Both the position numbers and the translations under genes were made by a program. This document shows positions 1-15,302 of a DNA stretch of 64,000 nucleotides, piece by piece. The DNA is from Dryobates pubescens (Eukaryota > Chordata > Aves > Piciformes > Picidae). Each line of letters opens with the position of its first letter. Positions within the stretch are counted from its first letter, which is position 1. The DNA lies in NCBI RefSeq assembly GCF_014839835.1, contig NC_071644.1:4751266-4815265 (forward strand), read 5' to 3'. The notes beneath the pieces were generated by a model that did not search any database, had not been told where the DNA came from, and saw nothing but the letters and a program-made list of their open reading frames with translations.

Positions 1-3820
<3,820 letters not shown>

Positions 3821-4428
3821 GACTTGAGAAGCTGCTTCCTTCCTTCAAGTTGGACCCTGAGATCATCAGTGATGTGGTTGGGACCTTCCCAGCAGACTGC
3901 AGATTTGCTCTCCACTGTGTGGGATTTTTTAACCCTTTGCCAGCCAACATTCCCTTTGATGTGTTAAAGATGATGGGGCATAAGCCAGATAAGACTATTG
4001 AAAAGGTCCAGTGACTTATTGCGTGAGGTCAAAACTGTTCTTTCCAGTGCTGGAAACGTAAGATGTCTTTTTCCTTTCTCTCCTCCCTGCACCCATTCTA
4101 AATTCTCTCCTCCCACCTCCAGCCCTCTCCCAACTGACATGATGTATTTATAACTGACACTTATTTCTGTCTGCTGATCTTCTGACACCTGGGAAGAGTC
4201 CAGAGGGGTCACTGACTCAGCCTTAAGCACAGAGAGCGAGAGCTTTGTGCACGGTTAGCTTTGCTCTCTCCTACTGGGAGCTCCCTGCTGCTGGTAATGG
4301 GTCTGAGCCTTCCTGTCCCACTGCCCTCCTGCCACACCTACGCTCTTCTGCAGCACAGCTGGAGAAGTCACGGTGCAAACTGTTGCCATTCACAATAGGT
4401 CTCTCTCCAACCCTGATGGAGTAGCAGT

Positions 4429-4434
4429 ATTAAA
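4429..4434 (+). terminator. SRM: Probable SRM poly(A) signal (ATTAAA)
   Basis: ATTAAA lies about 610 bases after the SRM stop and is followed within 30-60 bases by a GT/T-rich stretch (TTGTGGC, then a T-rich run with TTGTTTG repeats), the usual downstream element. It would give a 3' UTR of about 0.6 kb. A second ATTAAA near 4926 is an alternative. Inference from motif and spacing only. Confidence 0.5.
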
Positions 4435-4596
4435 CACCAGCCAGGCAGGCTGGCAGCAAAGTCTTGTGGCTTTTTTTTGTTGTTTGTTTGTTTTTTAAAT
4501 CAGTTGGAAGCAGAATTGCTGAGGTAGGGACAGGTTGAGCCCTGCTCTTACCTCTGCTGCAGAGTGGTTCCAAAGAATGTTTATGGTGATAGGCGC

Positions 4597-4632
4597 TTTA
4601 TATATATAAATATAAATATATATATATATAAA
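4597..4632. repeat. AT microsatellite
   Basis: An alternating TA/TAAA tract of about 36 bases. It is a plain low-complexity repeat between SRM and CORT. Confidence 0.85.
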
Positions 4633-4639
4633 ACAAACC

Positions 4640-7600
4640 TTAAATCATTGCCTGCTGTTAAGTACTGATATTGGGGAGTCACTTGTGCTGACATTTCTCT
4701 GATCTCAGTCATGCTGAGATGCCTCAGGCCTGGGTATTTGTTAGTCCTTAGGAGGCATCATTATTTCTAATGCTGCCCCCAGATGCTGAAGCTGTTTTTG
4801 TTGTACTCTGTTGTGAGATGGATCTGCCTCCACCTCCTGACTTCTGTTTGAAAGGCTCCGTGGCACCACTGTGCAGTGGGGATCTTCCCAGCACATCCCC
4901 TGCACGGCCTCACTCCCTTGCAATCCATTAAACACTCGGCTCTGGTTAAGGTGACATCAGCTGGGTCAGTGTCCTTCTTTGGGGAGAGTGTTGGGGTGGA
5001 AACAGTCCCTGAAAGTTTGCTGTGCTTGTCAGAAGACAGCTAGAGGTGCTCCATAGCTGGTCTGACCTCCTCCCTCCATTGTCTCTAGGGAGGACAAGTA
5101 ACTATCAAAAATAAGCTGTGAAGAGTGATTCCATTGCCTGGTTTGTGTTGTAACCTGACTGCAAAATAGCTCCAGCTTCTCTTGTCCTCTGTGCTGCAGA
5201 TGTCAGAACCTTAAGACTAAGCTGTTCTCTACTCCAAATGCTGCCCCTGAACAGCTTTCCAAGCTGTTTTCTAGCTGCCATCTCTGTGCTAGCATCATGT
5301 GATCCCTGTCAATCGCTGGCCCCACAAAGCTGCATCATCCTTCCCTCTTCTACAATTGGGGTTGCTCCCAGCCTGACCCAAGTGCTGAGCTTTAGCTGAA
5401 CAGGCTGGGAGCGGTCACTAGGTGGCATCCAGAGAAGACAAAAATGTTCCTCCTGAAGGGAGGCTTTTTGGCTTGAAAAGAGGAAACTAGAAGGATCAGG
5501 CTTTTGCAAAGGTTGGGGTTGGACTTTTATCGTAATTGTGACCCTACAAACAGCATGGATGGTGCAGCCACTGTTGTGCCTACAGAAAGGCACTTCATTG
5601 GTGTCAGTGCCAGCCTCCCTTTCTCCTCTTTCTGGTGAGATTCGCCCCTTCTTTCTACTGCCAGTATCAGTAGAGCTTTGTGGTTGTAAGGGTTTGCTCA
5701 GCACTGCTAAGCTGCAGAGCCGAGTCTGGATCTCCTTTGTGTTCTCATGTTGAGAATATCGCACCCTTTGGTTTCTTAATTGAGTAGCTGTCTCCCTTCT
5801 CCCACAGCTACTGATTAGTTAGGGCTATGGAGGCATTTTCATTGCTCAACTCTTGTATTTATACTGTAAAGAGCAGACCAGTAATGAAGGCTGGTTCTAG
5901 CTACTCCAGTTCAAATTGCTGTAGGACCTGAACCCTATTCAGCTCTTCATCCTTGACAGAAAACTACCTCTGGCACTTTCTCTCCCCTGGAATGGGAATC
6001 AAGACAATGACTGTAGTCCAGGAAAGCCTTAGAGCAGCTGCCAACTAGTAACAAGTTCAAGCCTTCCACCCACCCTCGGTGAGTACAACAATGCCCAGAA
6101 GGGAAAGAGCTTCCTCAAACCTGTTACTACCCTCCACACAGCTAATTATTCTTTCTGTTTCTCTGAGCTCTTTCCAAATGTGTAAGTTTAGTGAGTAGCC
6201 AGCAAGGAGAGCAGGAAGACAAGGCTGTTTGCCATGGGAGTCACACATGCCTCTGTCCACAGGGTCCTACCTATAGCTTCCAAGTCACTCCAAATGGCTG
6301 CTCTCGACAGGAAGCATCAGCGCTCTGGTGCCTGGCAATAGCTGCAGAGATCAATGCCTGAATCAAGCACTTGTTAATGCACCAAGAGTTTGTGCATCTA
6401 TAGCTGGTTCCATCTGAGCAGCTTTATGCCTTGGTCACCCCTGTGCTGGAGCTGCCACAGACTCCACATGCTGTTTAAGCTACTAGAATGGTGTCTGGCA
6501 TAGCAGTCATTTCTCAGGCAGTTCTGCCTACAGATTGTCCCTCCCACAGAACTATGAGGTCTGAGCTATTATGCTGCAGGCTGCTGTGGCCAAGGACACC
6601 AGGGACTGAAAAGAGGCTGGACATTTGGGTAATGCCCAAACAGAAGAACTGAGCAGTGAACACTAGAAAGCAATCTGCAGAGTCTCTAAGTGGGCAAGTG
6701 AAAGACTTGAGTAACCTTTTTGGAGCTGCTGGCTTTTGCCCAAGGCTAGTCAAGCAAGGCTGTTCATAAGCAAAGATCCATAAAGCTTATGTTTGTCTCA
6801 ACATGCTGCAGTCATGTTCCAGCATCTTGCTAAGCCAGGAGCATGTGAACAGGGATGGGCTCTGTCCCCAGTAATGTACAAGGTGCTACCAGAGCAGGTG
6901 GAGACAAGCGAGGGAACAGAGCCTGATGGGCTAAAGCACATCAGTTGCTTAAGCATCTTGGCACCTTCTGAACTGTGTCAGACTCCCTGCTCTATGCTTT
7001 ACTCACTGAACTAACTCAATTTTTATAAGTTCAGAAAAGAGCTTAAAAAGATTAAGAGAAATTACTTGCCTGGGTCTCCTGAGCCCTTTCAGCCAGTTCA
7101 TTGGCATGAGTGTCTTATCCATCCAGAGCTGATGGTAGCAAGGCCTGGCTGAATTATTGATGGAGCTTGGCTGGAGAAAGAGGCTGCTGAAGGGAGAAAA
7201 GTCATCTTTCACCAGACAACAGCAGCTTCAGTAAGCAAGCAGTCCAAAAAAGTAACAAGTGCCAGGAAGCTGGGAGAGAGGAAAGTTCCTGTGATAAAAC
7301 AGTGGGGAAGAAGAGGGGAAAGTGGATGGAAGTGTGAAAGTGCACTTGTAGGAGAAGGGTCAGACAAAATGTTAAAAAAGTAAGATGGGAAATGTAACCA
7401 AGTTAAATACTGACAAGCTTAGTTGATGCTCCATGTGGAGGCTGAAATAAGTGCCTTTAAAATATGCAAAAGGTGATGAGTTAGAGCCAGGCAATCTCTA
7501 TTACAGCACAGCGATGTGTGAAGCAGATAAGGTGGGGAGGATTATTACAAATGTTAGGGATTCCAGTAGAAGGCCTTTTGAGGACACCAACTCCATGGCT

Positions 7601-10600
7601 AATGGGGTTTGAAGTGCTGCTGGTGAGAAGGAACCACAGAGAGCTGGGGTAGGGGGACCCTGCAGAGGGGGACTGCCCTCTCCTTGGTTCTGAAGGCTGC
7701 TTGCAGTCAGGCTTCTCTGGGAAGGAATGTGCTTAACAGTGAATTGTGTGCCAGGGATAAGGGCAAGCTGAGGTCTGTGATGACCCTGTGTGTGTTTCAT
7801 CCCCCTCCATCTGCAGCAGAGGAAGATCCAGAACTGTGCTATGGAGTGCCTGAGTTCCTGTGTAGAGCTCTCCCTGTGCTGCTGGCAGCCCTGCTGTTAA
7901 CATCCCTGGAGAGCACTTTGACTGAATTCCCAGGAGGCACAGTGTGTGGGCAATCCCTCAGGATGTCCACGGGGTAAAGAAACATTCTGTCCAAGTCTTC
8001 TCCAGCCCACCTTGCCACCAAGGGGGCGAGTCTGGTGTGACCAGAGGTCAGCTGAGATGTCAGTAGCTGGTAACCCCAGCTCCTCAGCCAGCTTCCCACC
8101 AGAAGTGCCTCCTAATTGGAGCCAGGCAAAACATTTTGGGTGGAAAGCAGAGGTATGATGCAGTAGAAGTGTTCCAGAGCAAGCAGCTATTTTTGAAGAT
8201 GATTTTTGGTGGAATCACTGAACTGTTTAACTTTGCATCTGGGAGTAACAAAAGGCTTTGAACACAGCACTGCAGCGTTATGCTCACCTGCCCTTCAGCC
8301 TCCTGCAGCCCCTCTGGGGCTGACAGACAGAGAAGGCAGCCCAGCTCCCCCCCTCCATCCCCCCAGAGAGCTGTAACAGCTTTGTAGTCGTGCATGCTCT
8401 GACAGCAGCATCCCTGCGGTACTCCCTCCTCCTCCCTGCACCTGCTCTGCAGCTCCTACCAGAGCTGAGGGAGAGCAGCAGGCTCCAGCCCACACTCCTG
8501 CAGCCTCTTCCTCGGGTCTGTCAGATCAGTGCCAATGAAAAGCCATGGCTGGAGCCACCACCTGCATGCTCCTTGGAGGCCCCTGGGGAGCACAGTGCCA
8601 GGGAATTCTGCAGGCTTGGCCTGATAAATGAGCTGTGATTTCAGGCCCATGAACAAATTGGTTTCCCCTTCCAGGCAGGCACATAACCGTCAGCTGACTA
8701 TTGCTTTATTTATTGCACTGGCCTTTGCAGCTAGGGACTCTTGAGGGCAGAGAAAAGGGGTTCCAGAAACAGGAAAGCAGAAGCATTTGAACCATTCCTT
8801 CAGCTGGAGCTGAGTGCCTCACCACTGGGAACCAGACTTGGTTGTAGCAGCCTGATGTACTACTACATGCTTCAAGACATGGTGATCTGAACCCAGACCA
8901 GGCAACAAATGGGCATTAGATGGCAAATACCCAGGCCATAGAGGCAAGCAAGTGAGAAATTCTCTCATTCCTTAACTTCTGTATTCCAGCAGTGCCTGCA
9001 CTGAGGAGAGGTCAGAGACCTCTTTGTCAAAAGATAAAACCTCTCCCATTACATACTGCTTGTGCACCCGTAATCACAAGAAGATGGAGGTTGTCTTCCT
9101 GTGTAAGTACATTCTGCTGTACTTCTGACCCACCTCTGCACGTCTGCTACAACCAAAGTCCTTGCACAACCAGACCTTTTCATCTCACTGTGTGCTGAAC
9201 CACCTGCTGGAGCAGTCACACCCTCACCAGGCCCCTACCTATGAATGTGTTCACAGGCATGCTGATTTCAGACAGATCTGCCTCCCTGTAAGGTGGTAGA
9301 AACCCACCCAGGCCATGTGCAACATCAGGGAAGAAGTCTTCTAAAGGGGTGAGTCAGATAATGAAGTGTTAAGAGGAAATCAAGGAAAGAATTACCAGAA
9401 ATGTTTATTCATCTAAGGGAAGACCTTTAACCTTTCCTGTACAGAGTGATAAGCATTTAAGGGTTGGCAAAAAAACAAATGGGCATTTCTTAAAGGTCAG
9501 ACAGCTAATGCCACATGGAATAAGGAACAATAGGGATGCAGAACAATCCTGGTGCTTCATGTTGTTCAGTTACTAAAAGGAGCAAGTTTTATCAGTTTGG
9601 TTGGACCAGATGGCCCCCAGCATGGCGACCTGGCTGCACTGCTGCTGCTCTCTGTCTAGCCTTTGGGTTGCTGGGCCCATGAGGTTTAGCCCTGCCTCAT
9701 AACCACCATCATGGCATTCACCTGCCTGCCTGTCAGCCCAGGCACATCTCACACTTGCAGGTACCTGCCCTTTGTTCCTCTTGAACAACCAAGTGTGCGT
9801 TCTCCATTTGCTATCCTCCCACTTTTACCTCTCCTGGAGCACATCTGCTGTGGGTCGTTTGGCAAGTCCCTGTGATTTGTCTGCTTGCTGGATCCTGGAA
9901 CTTCAGTGCTCTGTCTGGAGCCCCAGACTGGCTGGGAAGGGTTTGACAGAATCCATTACAAGGGCTAAGGCAATTCCGATTAACTAGCAAGATAGTTCAG
10001 AAGGAAACAGATAAGGCTTCCAGCTCTCACAAGGGGGGAGAAGCACAAGGAGGAGACAAAGTTTCCAGAGGAACACTCATTTCTAGAAACTGCGACATTG
10101 TCACCTGTCCCCACGAGTCCACCTCACTCAGACACAGCTTTTTCTTTGTATCTTTCAGTGGAGGAATCCAGCCTTTCTTTTCAAACCCACAAGGAAGTGA
10201 TGGTATCTTTCCCCTCAGGAGCATCCAGGGGATGGCTTAGCAGCTGGATCATTTGCAGGCACAGCTTCATCATCCTGTTTCCAGGCACTCTAATTCTGGT
10301 AAGTGGTAAAAGCAGGGAGTGGGGGTTTCTGCCTTCTGAGTTCTGCCACAGCATCCCCTTGGCTAAGTCACCTCCCTGGGGGGCTTTTGTATCTGCTACA
10401 TTAGGGTAACAATTTACCTTTTGTAGTTAGGGTCAGAAGAGGACTTGCCCTGAGGCAGTGCTTCTGGAGAAAGGGCTAGTGGTGAAATGGGATATTAGCT
10501 TTATCTCTGCATCTCTCGCAGGCATGTGGCACTGAATGCCATTCCTGCCTGACTGGGACAATGCAAAGCAGATATCAGTGCTTAGTAGCACCTTCTACTG

Positions 10601-11380
10601 GCCCACAAATCAGCCTCACTGGTAGGACAGCATTTTGGGCAGAGGGAGAAGCAGCGTTTACAGTTGCCAACCAAGCGATCAGAAATGGTAGGAACTTAAC
10701 TCCAAGCAGCTTGCAGTAGCCAGCATACCATGAGCCTTTTTCTGCAGCCCCAGCTCTGACCAGCCTTTCAGTATTCTGCCTCCCCTTTAACACATTTAAA
10801 GCAAACATCTCCAAGTCAGGATTCTTTGTGGTGACCCATGTTTCTGGGATAGGTTCAAGATGTATTCAAACAATACTAGGAACAAAACCCAGTAACCTCC
10901 AACTGGCTTCCAGGTGGTGTTAGTTTCATGTGCCAGACAGATTATGTTACTGCATAGCTGTAACCTATGTCCCCATGTTACCATAAAGGGGATATTTGGC
11001 ATTGCCAGATTGGCATTCCACAGTGAGATGCATCACTGGATGCAGATCCAAATACCCCTAGAGTCTGGAGCTGTTTGGACACACAGGCTGAGGGTCCAAG
11101 CCCATATCTAAGTAGTGATGGCCAGAAGTTTTACCTCTTCCCTCTGATTCATCCAGCATTGGCCATGGGTTTGTGCAAGCTGGTGGCCTGTTCTATCCAA
11201 CATTGTGTTCCCAAGCAGAATTCAGCCAAGCAGGAGAGGCACAGCCAGTGCCTACAATTTGTCAGGGTGAAGAAACAGCATATTACTGGAGAGTCCCAAA
11301 CCTTTGCTCCCTCAGTCTCTGCAGGTCTGGCACATGGAAAGCCCAGAGGCACTGAAGTATCCCACTCAAGCAGCCAAGTG
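4640..11380. other. Intergenic region between SRM and CORT
   Basis: About 6.7 kb with no exon that I can assign. Open frames here, the longest 151 codons on the minus strand at 5309-5764, have no family features, no flanking splice pattern and no recognisable composition. GC content is moderate and there is no CpG island. No CR1 copy or RNA gene was recognised. Confidence 0.55.
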
Positions 11381-11420
11381 TTAACAACCTCTCCAAAGTC
11401 TAATTTGCCTTTGATATAGA

Positions 11421-11470
11421 CTTAATTGTTTGCGTCACCCACTGGGCTAGGGGGAGGGCTATAAAAGGGG
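11421..11470 (+). promoter_or_regulatory. CORT: CORT core promoter: CRE-like site, TAAT site and TATA box
   Basis: The TATA box CTATAAAAGG lies at 11,459-11,468, about 100 bases before the start codon, which puts the start of transcription near 11,490. Upstream are TTAATTG at 11,422-11,428 (a homeodomain-type TAAT site) and TGCGTCA at 11,431-11,437 (a variant CRE/AP-1 site). The mammalian somatostatin promoter combines a CRE with TAAT sites bound by PDX1-like factors, so cAMP/CREB control is a reasonable inference. The CRE is not the perfect palindrome TGACGTCA. Confidence 0.7.
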
Positions 11471-11561
11471 CTGCAGCCATTGTCTGAGGCAGAAGAGAGC
11501 CCAGAAAGAGCTCCCTCTCCCAGTCTTCCTCATTCAGCACAGTAGTCACAGCCTGCACATC

Positions 11562-14500
11562 ATGCAGCTGGTGGCCAGCCTGGTGTCCGTTCTGCTGCTG
11601 GTGTGGAGTGTGAGAGCCACGGCGCTGCCCGGGGAAGAGAGGCTCGCAATACAGAGCACAAGGGTGAGTATCATGCAGCCTGTGCAGGAGCTGGGTGAGG
11701 TGGGAGCATGCAGAAACAAGCTGGAGCCAGGGCATAAAGGTAGAAAGGACAACTGGGCTTTACCTGATGCTGAAAACTCTTCCACTCCTATATATTCCAA
11801 GGCACTTCACCTCATGCACTGCTGAAGCACAAGCTATTACTACAGCTTAACAGCCACTTTATTTAGGAAAGGTACCAGGGCAGATGCCAAAGGACTGCAA
11901 AAGTGAAGTCTGAGCTAAGCAAAAAAAACTGGCAAAAAGAGCAGAGCAGAGAGGACAGGGAAAAGGGGGAAATGATATTGCTGAAAGACTACAGCAAGAG
12001 AATAAAACGGAGTACTAGGGAGGGAGAGAAAAGATCTGTAATTGGTAAAATGATCAAGGGAGATGATATTTTAAATAGGACTCCTGGGAAGGACAAATGT
12101 TTAAAAGATGGGTTCAGTAGGAAAGTAACAGAGGAATAATAAATGAAGTAATTATATCAGAATAAAATTGCTTTTTCCAGAGTAGTATTCACAAGGGGGG
12201 TTATACTGACATAGTTCTGCTAGAATAATTACACTCTGAACCAGCACAGCTCAATGCAGTGGCAGAACTTATTATAGCAATATAATTATCCTACCAACTG
12301 GCAAAACTCTAATATTATAATGGCTATAGCACTATAATAACTTTGTTTTGCTGGACTGTTTCCCCAAGAGGCCAAAGAGGTAGGAAGCAGTAGCATAACA
12401 TCATCACAAGCAAGTACTCTGTTCTGCTTGCCCTCACCCCGCAGTTTTCTCACCTGCATGCTCCTTGCCATCCCTGATCTTCCTCTGCTCTGCCAGTCCT
12501 GTTCACAGCTGTATCCCTAAGGCTGCTGCTGTTATTCCAGTCCTGCAGAGGAGCTGCCTAGAGAAGGGAAGGATCCCAGTGTTGGTTTCAAAGGCACTAA
12601 CTTCTCTTTTGTGCGTATCCACATTGTTTTTTCTGTCCTAGTGTTGGCTCCAGCTCATCCATCAGTGTCTTGCTGCTTCAGGAGTGGGCTCACATCCCAT
12701 TAACAACAAAACTGCCTGCAAGGAAGAAACGTACACAGTGTGAGGTGCTAGGGCTAGCATTCTGTTAGAGATCAAGGCTTCTGCAGCTGGCTGGGATTAA
12801 CCCTTGTGGGGATAACTGTGAACTTTCAGCTGTATGTTCTTACAATAACAAATCCAGTACTCTTTCTGGTGCAAATGCTGGTTGCTGGGGGAAAAAAAGA
12901 AACAAGTTGTAGGGCATAAATCAGTAAATAAGGTTTTGGTAAAAATTAATTCAAGTGTAATGACTCTCAGTCTTTTCTACACCATTGCTTACAAAATAAT
13001 GATCTAATTATAATCAATATCATAATTCTCTTTGGAGCATTCAACAAACTGAAAAACTGTTGATACTGATGAACCAAACCCTAAAGCCACCACTGCTGTA
13101 ATTCATACAAATGTTTTAAGTCTGAAGGATGTTTGGGTTCACATAAAATGCTCAACAGCAAAGGAAAAATCTGCACATTCTGATGTGGTGCTGGATGCAG
13201 TACAGGGAACTAAGCAGCTACCCAAAGGTGTACTGCAACCCACCTCTGCTCTGATCTCTAGCTGCTGCCCAAGAGTCTTGCAGTCTTACAGCTAAAAGCA
13301 GAAAGGATGTTAGCAATGGATCAGTGCAGGGGAAGAGCTGTCTAGTTTTGCTAACAGCCACAGCCGATCATGCAGAAGGAATATCCCCTAACAGCAGGAT
13401 GAGTTTTGCCTTCCCCAGCCCTGAGGCTGGAGCTGCTGGCTCTACTTGGAGCAGGTCAGTTCAAAACGTAGCATTTAAGCTAGGAAAGACGCTTACAAGG
13501 AAGACATGACCCAGGACACACACTTAGGTGGGTTCACCAGTCCCAGTCCATCTCCCAAAGGCTCAAGACATTTCTGTACTTGTAGCACAAGAGTCAACAA
13601 AGTGTCTTTTACCTTTCTGATTTTTTTTATGCCTCCGTATCTCTTGGAAGCAGGGTTAGTTACTAGAGCTGAGAAAGGGATTGAAAATATCCATAAACAT
13701 TCTGTAATGTAAACTGAAAATAATTGTTGCTGCCTTTTATTTATCCATCTTTTGAGCTGCTCACCAAGTGGCCCTTGGCAAATGCTGGTGCTGACAGCAG
13801 GATAGATACCGCAGTCCCAGAAGTAAACATGGCATTTGTAAAAAGTGATGGGAGAAATGTGCTTCTAAGATTCCCATCCACATGGGAAACGGGATCTGTT
13901 CCTGTCAAACCATCTATTCCAGCTTGTCCAGTAACAGCTGTCTGTGCTAATGAGTCACTGAGACCAGGAATGCTCAGGCAAGAGGTAATTCCTCAGATTT
14001 GTTGGACGTAAAATTAAGAGAAAGAAGATAAACTCACAGCTTTGTTACTGATGGAAATCCCTGAAGCCCCAAACCACAGGCTCTGCTCTTTTGTATCCTG
14101 CTATGGCAAAGGGATGGAGCTTGGCAACTCCACTTTTGCTGCCTTTCCCCAAGGTCAGGCTATTGAAACATGGGGTCTTGTTCTTGAAATACAAGCTACT
14201 TGCCACTGATTAAATATTTTGCAGATACTTAGGATGTCTCAGTCCTCTCCCCTGTTAAGATTCTGTTCTCAGCATTTTAGAGTGGGCTGCTGCCTCTGCT
14301 GCATTTCTCGGGACTCTGCCTCTTGCCTGACCTTCCCACAGCAGCCACTGGGCAGTCAGAGCTGTGGAGGGAGCAGGGCTTGCAAAGAGAGAAGGCAACT
14401 TGGCATTGACTGAAATTTAATTAGTGCAGGCAGCAAGGGACTTTACGGCCAATTCGTGCCGATTTGTTAGCAGCTCTTTTCCAGCTAGAACATGGCACGT

Positions 14501-14922
14501 GCCAGCTGAGCTGGACGGGCCAAGGGAGAAGAGGAATCTGCAGGCACAGATTGCTCAGCTCCAACACAGTTCTGCCAATGGGAAAAGCATCAACTCTTGA
14601 GGACAGAGCAGTAGGAGAGGCAGGGAAACCAGAAGGGACTCCCTGCCTCGATGGCCACTGGGGCCAGGGCCTTTGTCTGTTACTCTCCCCTGCTCTCTGC
14701 CCGCAGGAGCAGAACACAGTCCGGAAAGATGCCATCCTGAAGATGCTGGCAGGCCTGCTGGACACTGTGGACACAGGGCGTGAGGTGGCCTCCCCGGACA
14801 TGGAAGAGGAGAACAAGCTGGAGGAGGAGCGGGCAGTGCTGGGGCGGCTCGCCCAGCTATCGCAGCGGGACCGCAAGGCTCCCTGCAAAAACTTCTTCTG
14901 GAAAACCTTCACCTCCTGCTAG
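11562..14922 (+). CDS. CORT: Cortistatin / somatostatin-2 precursor (two exons, 105 aa)
   Basis: Prepropeptide of the somatostatin family, a secreted cyclic neuropeptide acting on SSTR receptors. Exon 1 coding is 11,562-11,663 (34 codons) and exon 2 is 14,707-14,922 (71 codons and TAG), joined in phase 0 across a 3.0 kb intron with GTGAGT and CCCGCAG ends. Residues 1-21 (MQLVASLVSVLLLVWSVRATA) form a signal peptide. The precursor ends ...QRDRK-APCKNFFWKTFTSC: an Arg-Lys cleavage site, then a 14-residue peptide with the two ring cysteines and the FWKT receptor-binding core. It differs from somatostatin-14 only by Pro for Gly at position 2, the variant described for the second chicken somatostatin gene, orthologous to mammalian cortistatin. 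The acidic spacer (EEENKLEEER) is typical of the propeptide. The mammalian residue set for a 28-residue form (Arg at -15) is not present. Intact. Confidence 0.95.
12175..12350. repeat. AT-rich segment with imperfect inverted repeats in the CORT intron (possible old DNA transposon relic)
   Basis: Within the CORT intron, a TTATTATAG word near 12,269 recurs in inverted orientation near 12,330 (CTATAATAA), in a 150-base AT-rich block with TAATTAT words. This resembles the remains of a small non-autonomous DNA transposon, but I cannot name a family and no target duplication is clear. Confidence 0.25.
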
Positions 14923-15028
14923 TGCTGCCCCAGCCTGGCCCCACTGGGCCGCACACCTGCAAACACCCTCCTCTCCCCTCAGCTGCACTGTCCCCCGAGC
15001 TCCCTTCCTTTTGTTCTGCACCCCTGAG

Positions 15029-15034
15029 AATAAA
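15029..15034 (+). terminator. CORT: CORT poly(A) signal (AATAAA)
   Basis: A canonical AATAAA lies 107 bases after the CORT stop codon, followed by T/G-containing sequence (CTCGTCTCTGCGTCTC). This predicts a short 3' UTR of about 130 bases, normal for this gene family. Confidence 0.85.
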
Positions 15035-15049
15035 GCATGGCGCCTCGGG

Positions 15050-15240
15050 GACTCGTCTCTGCGTCTCTCACCCCGCAGGGCCGGGCCGGGGTGGTGCGGG
15101 GCGGGCCTGGCCTTGCAGGTCCCGTCGGAGGCGGCGGCCATCTTGAGGGGTGGGCGGGGGGGGCGGCCATTTTGGGAAGGGGCTTCGCAGCGGCGAGGCT
15201 CCCTGCCCCACCGGGAGGAGCCCTTCAGTGGGAGTAGGCA
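15050..15240. promoter_or_regulatory. Small CpG island with two YY1-type motifs
   Basis: A GC-rich, CpG-dense block begins right behind the CORT poly(A) site. It contains GCGGCCATCTTGAGG near 15,135 and GCGGCCATTTTGGG near 15,163; both are close matches to the YY1 motif (AAnATGGCNGCC on the other strand) found at housekeeping promoters. A G-rich run (GGGGTGGGCGGGGGGGGCGG) lies between them. On the minus strand an ATG inside the first motif opens a frame beginning MAAASDGTCKARPAPHHPGP, with a GTGAGA donor soon after; on the plus strand a donor-like CAGGGTACGT lies at about 15,443. Neither leads to an exon I recognise. Confidence 0.6.
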
Positions 15241-15286
15241 TGGAGCACCCTTGATGTAGCTGCCCCTTCAGCCTTTGAGAGTCAAG

Positions 15287-15302
15287 GTGTGTGTGTGTGT
15301 GT
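15287..15302. repeat. (GT)8 microsatellite
   Basis: Eight GT units in a row, flanked by unique sequence. Confidence 0.9.

Noticed and set aside
5309-5764. A 151-codon minus-strand open frame between SRM and CORT
   Set aside because: Composition and content look random; no signal, domain or promoter.
7500-8660. Overlapping short frames on both strands in a moderately GC-rich stretch, considered as a hidden gene
   Set aside because: No splice structure or family match; no CpG island.
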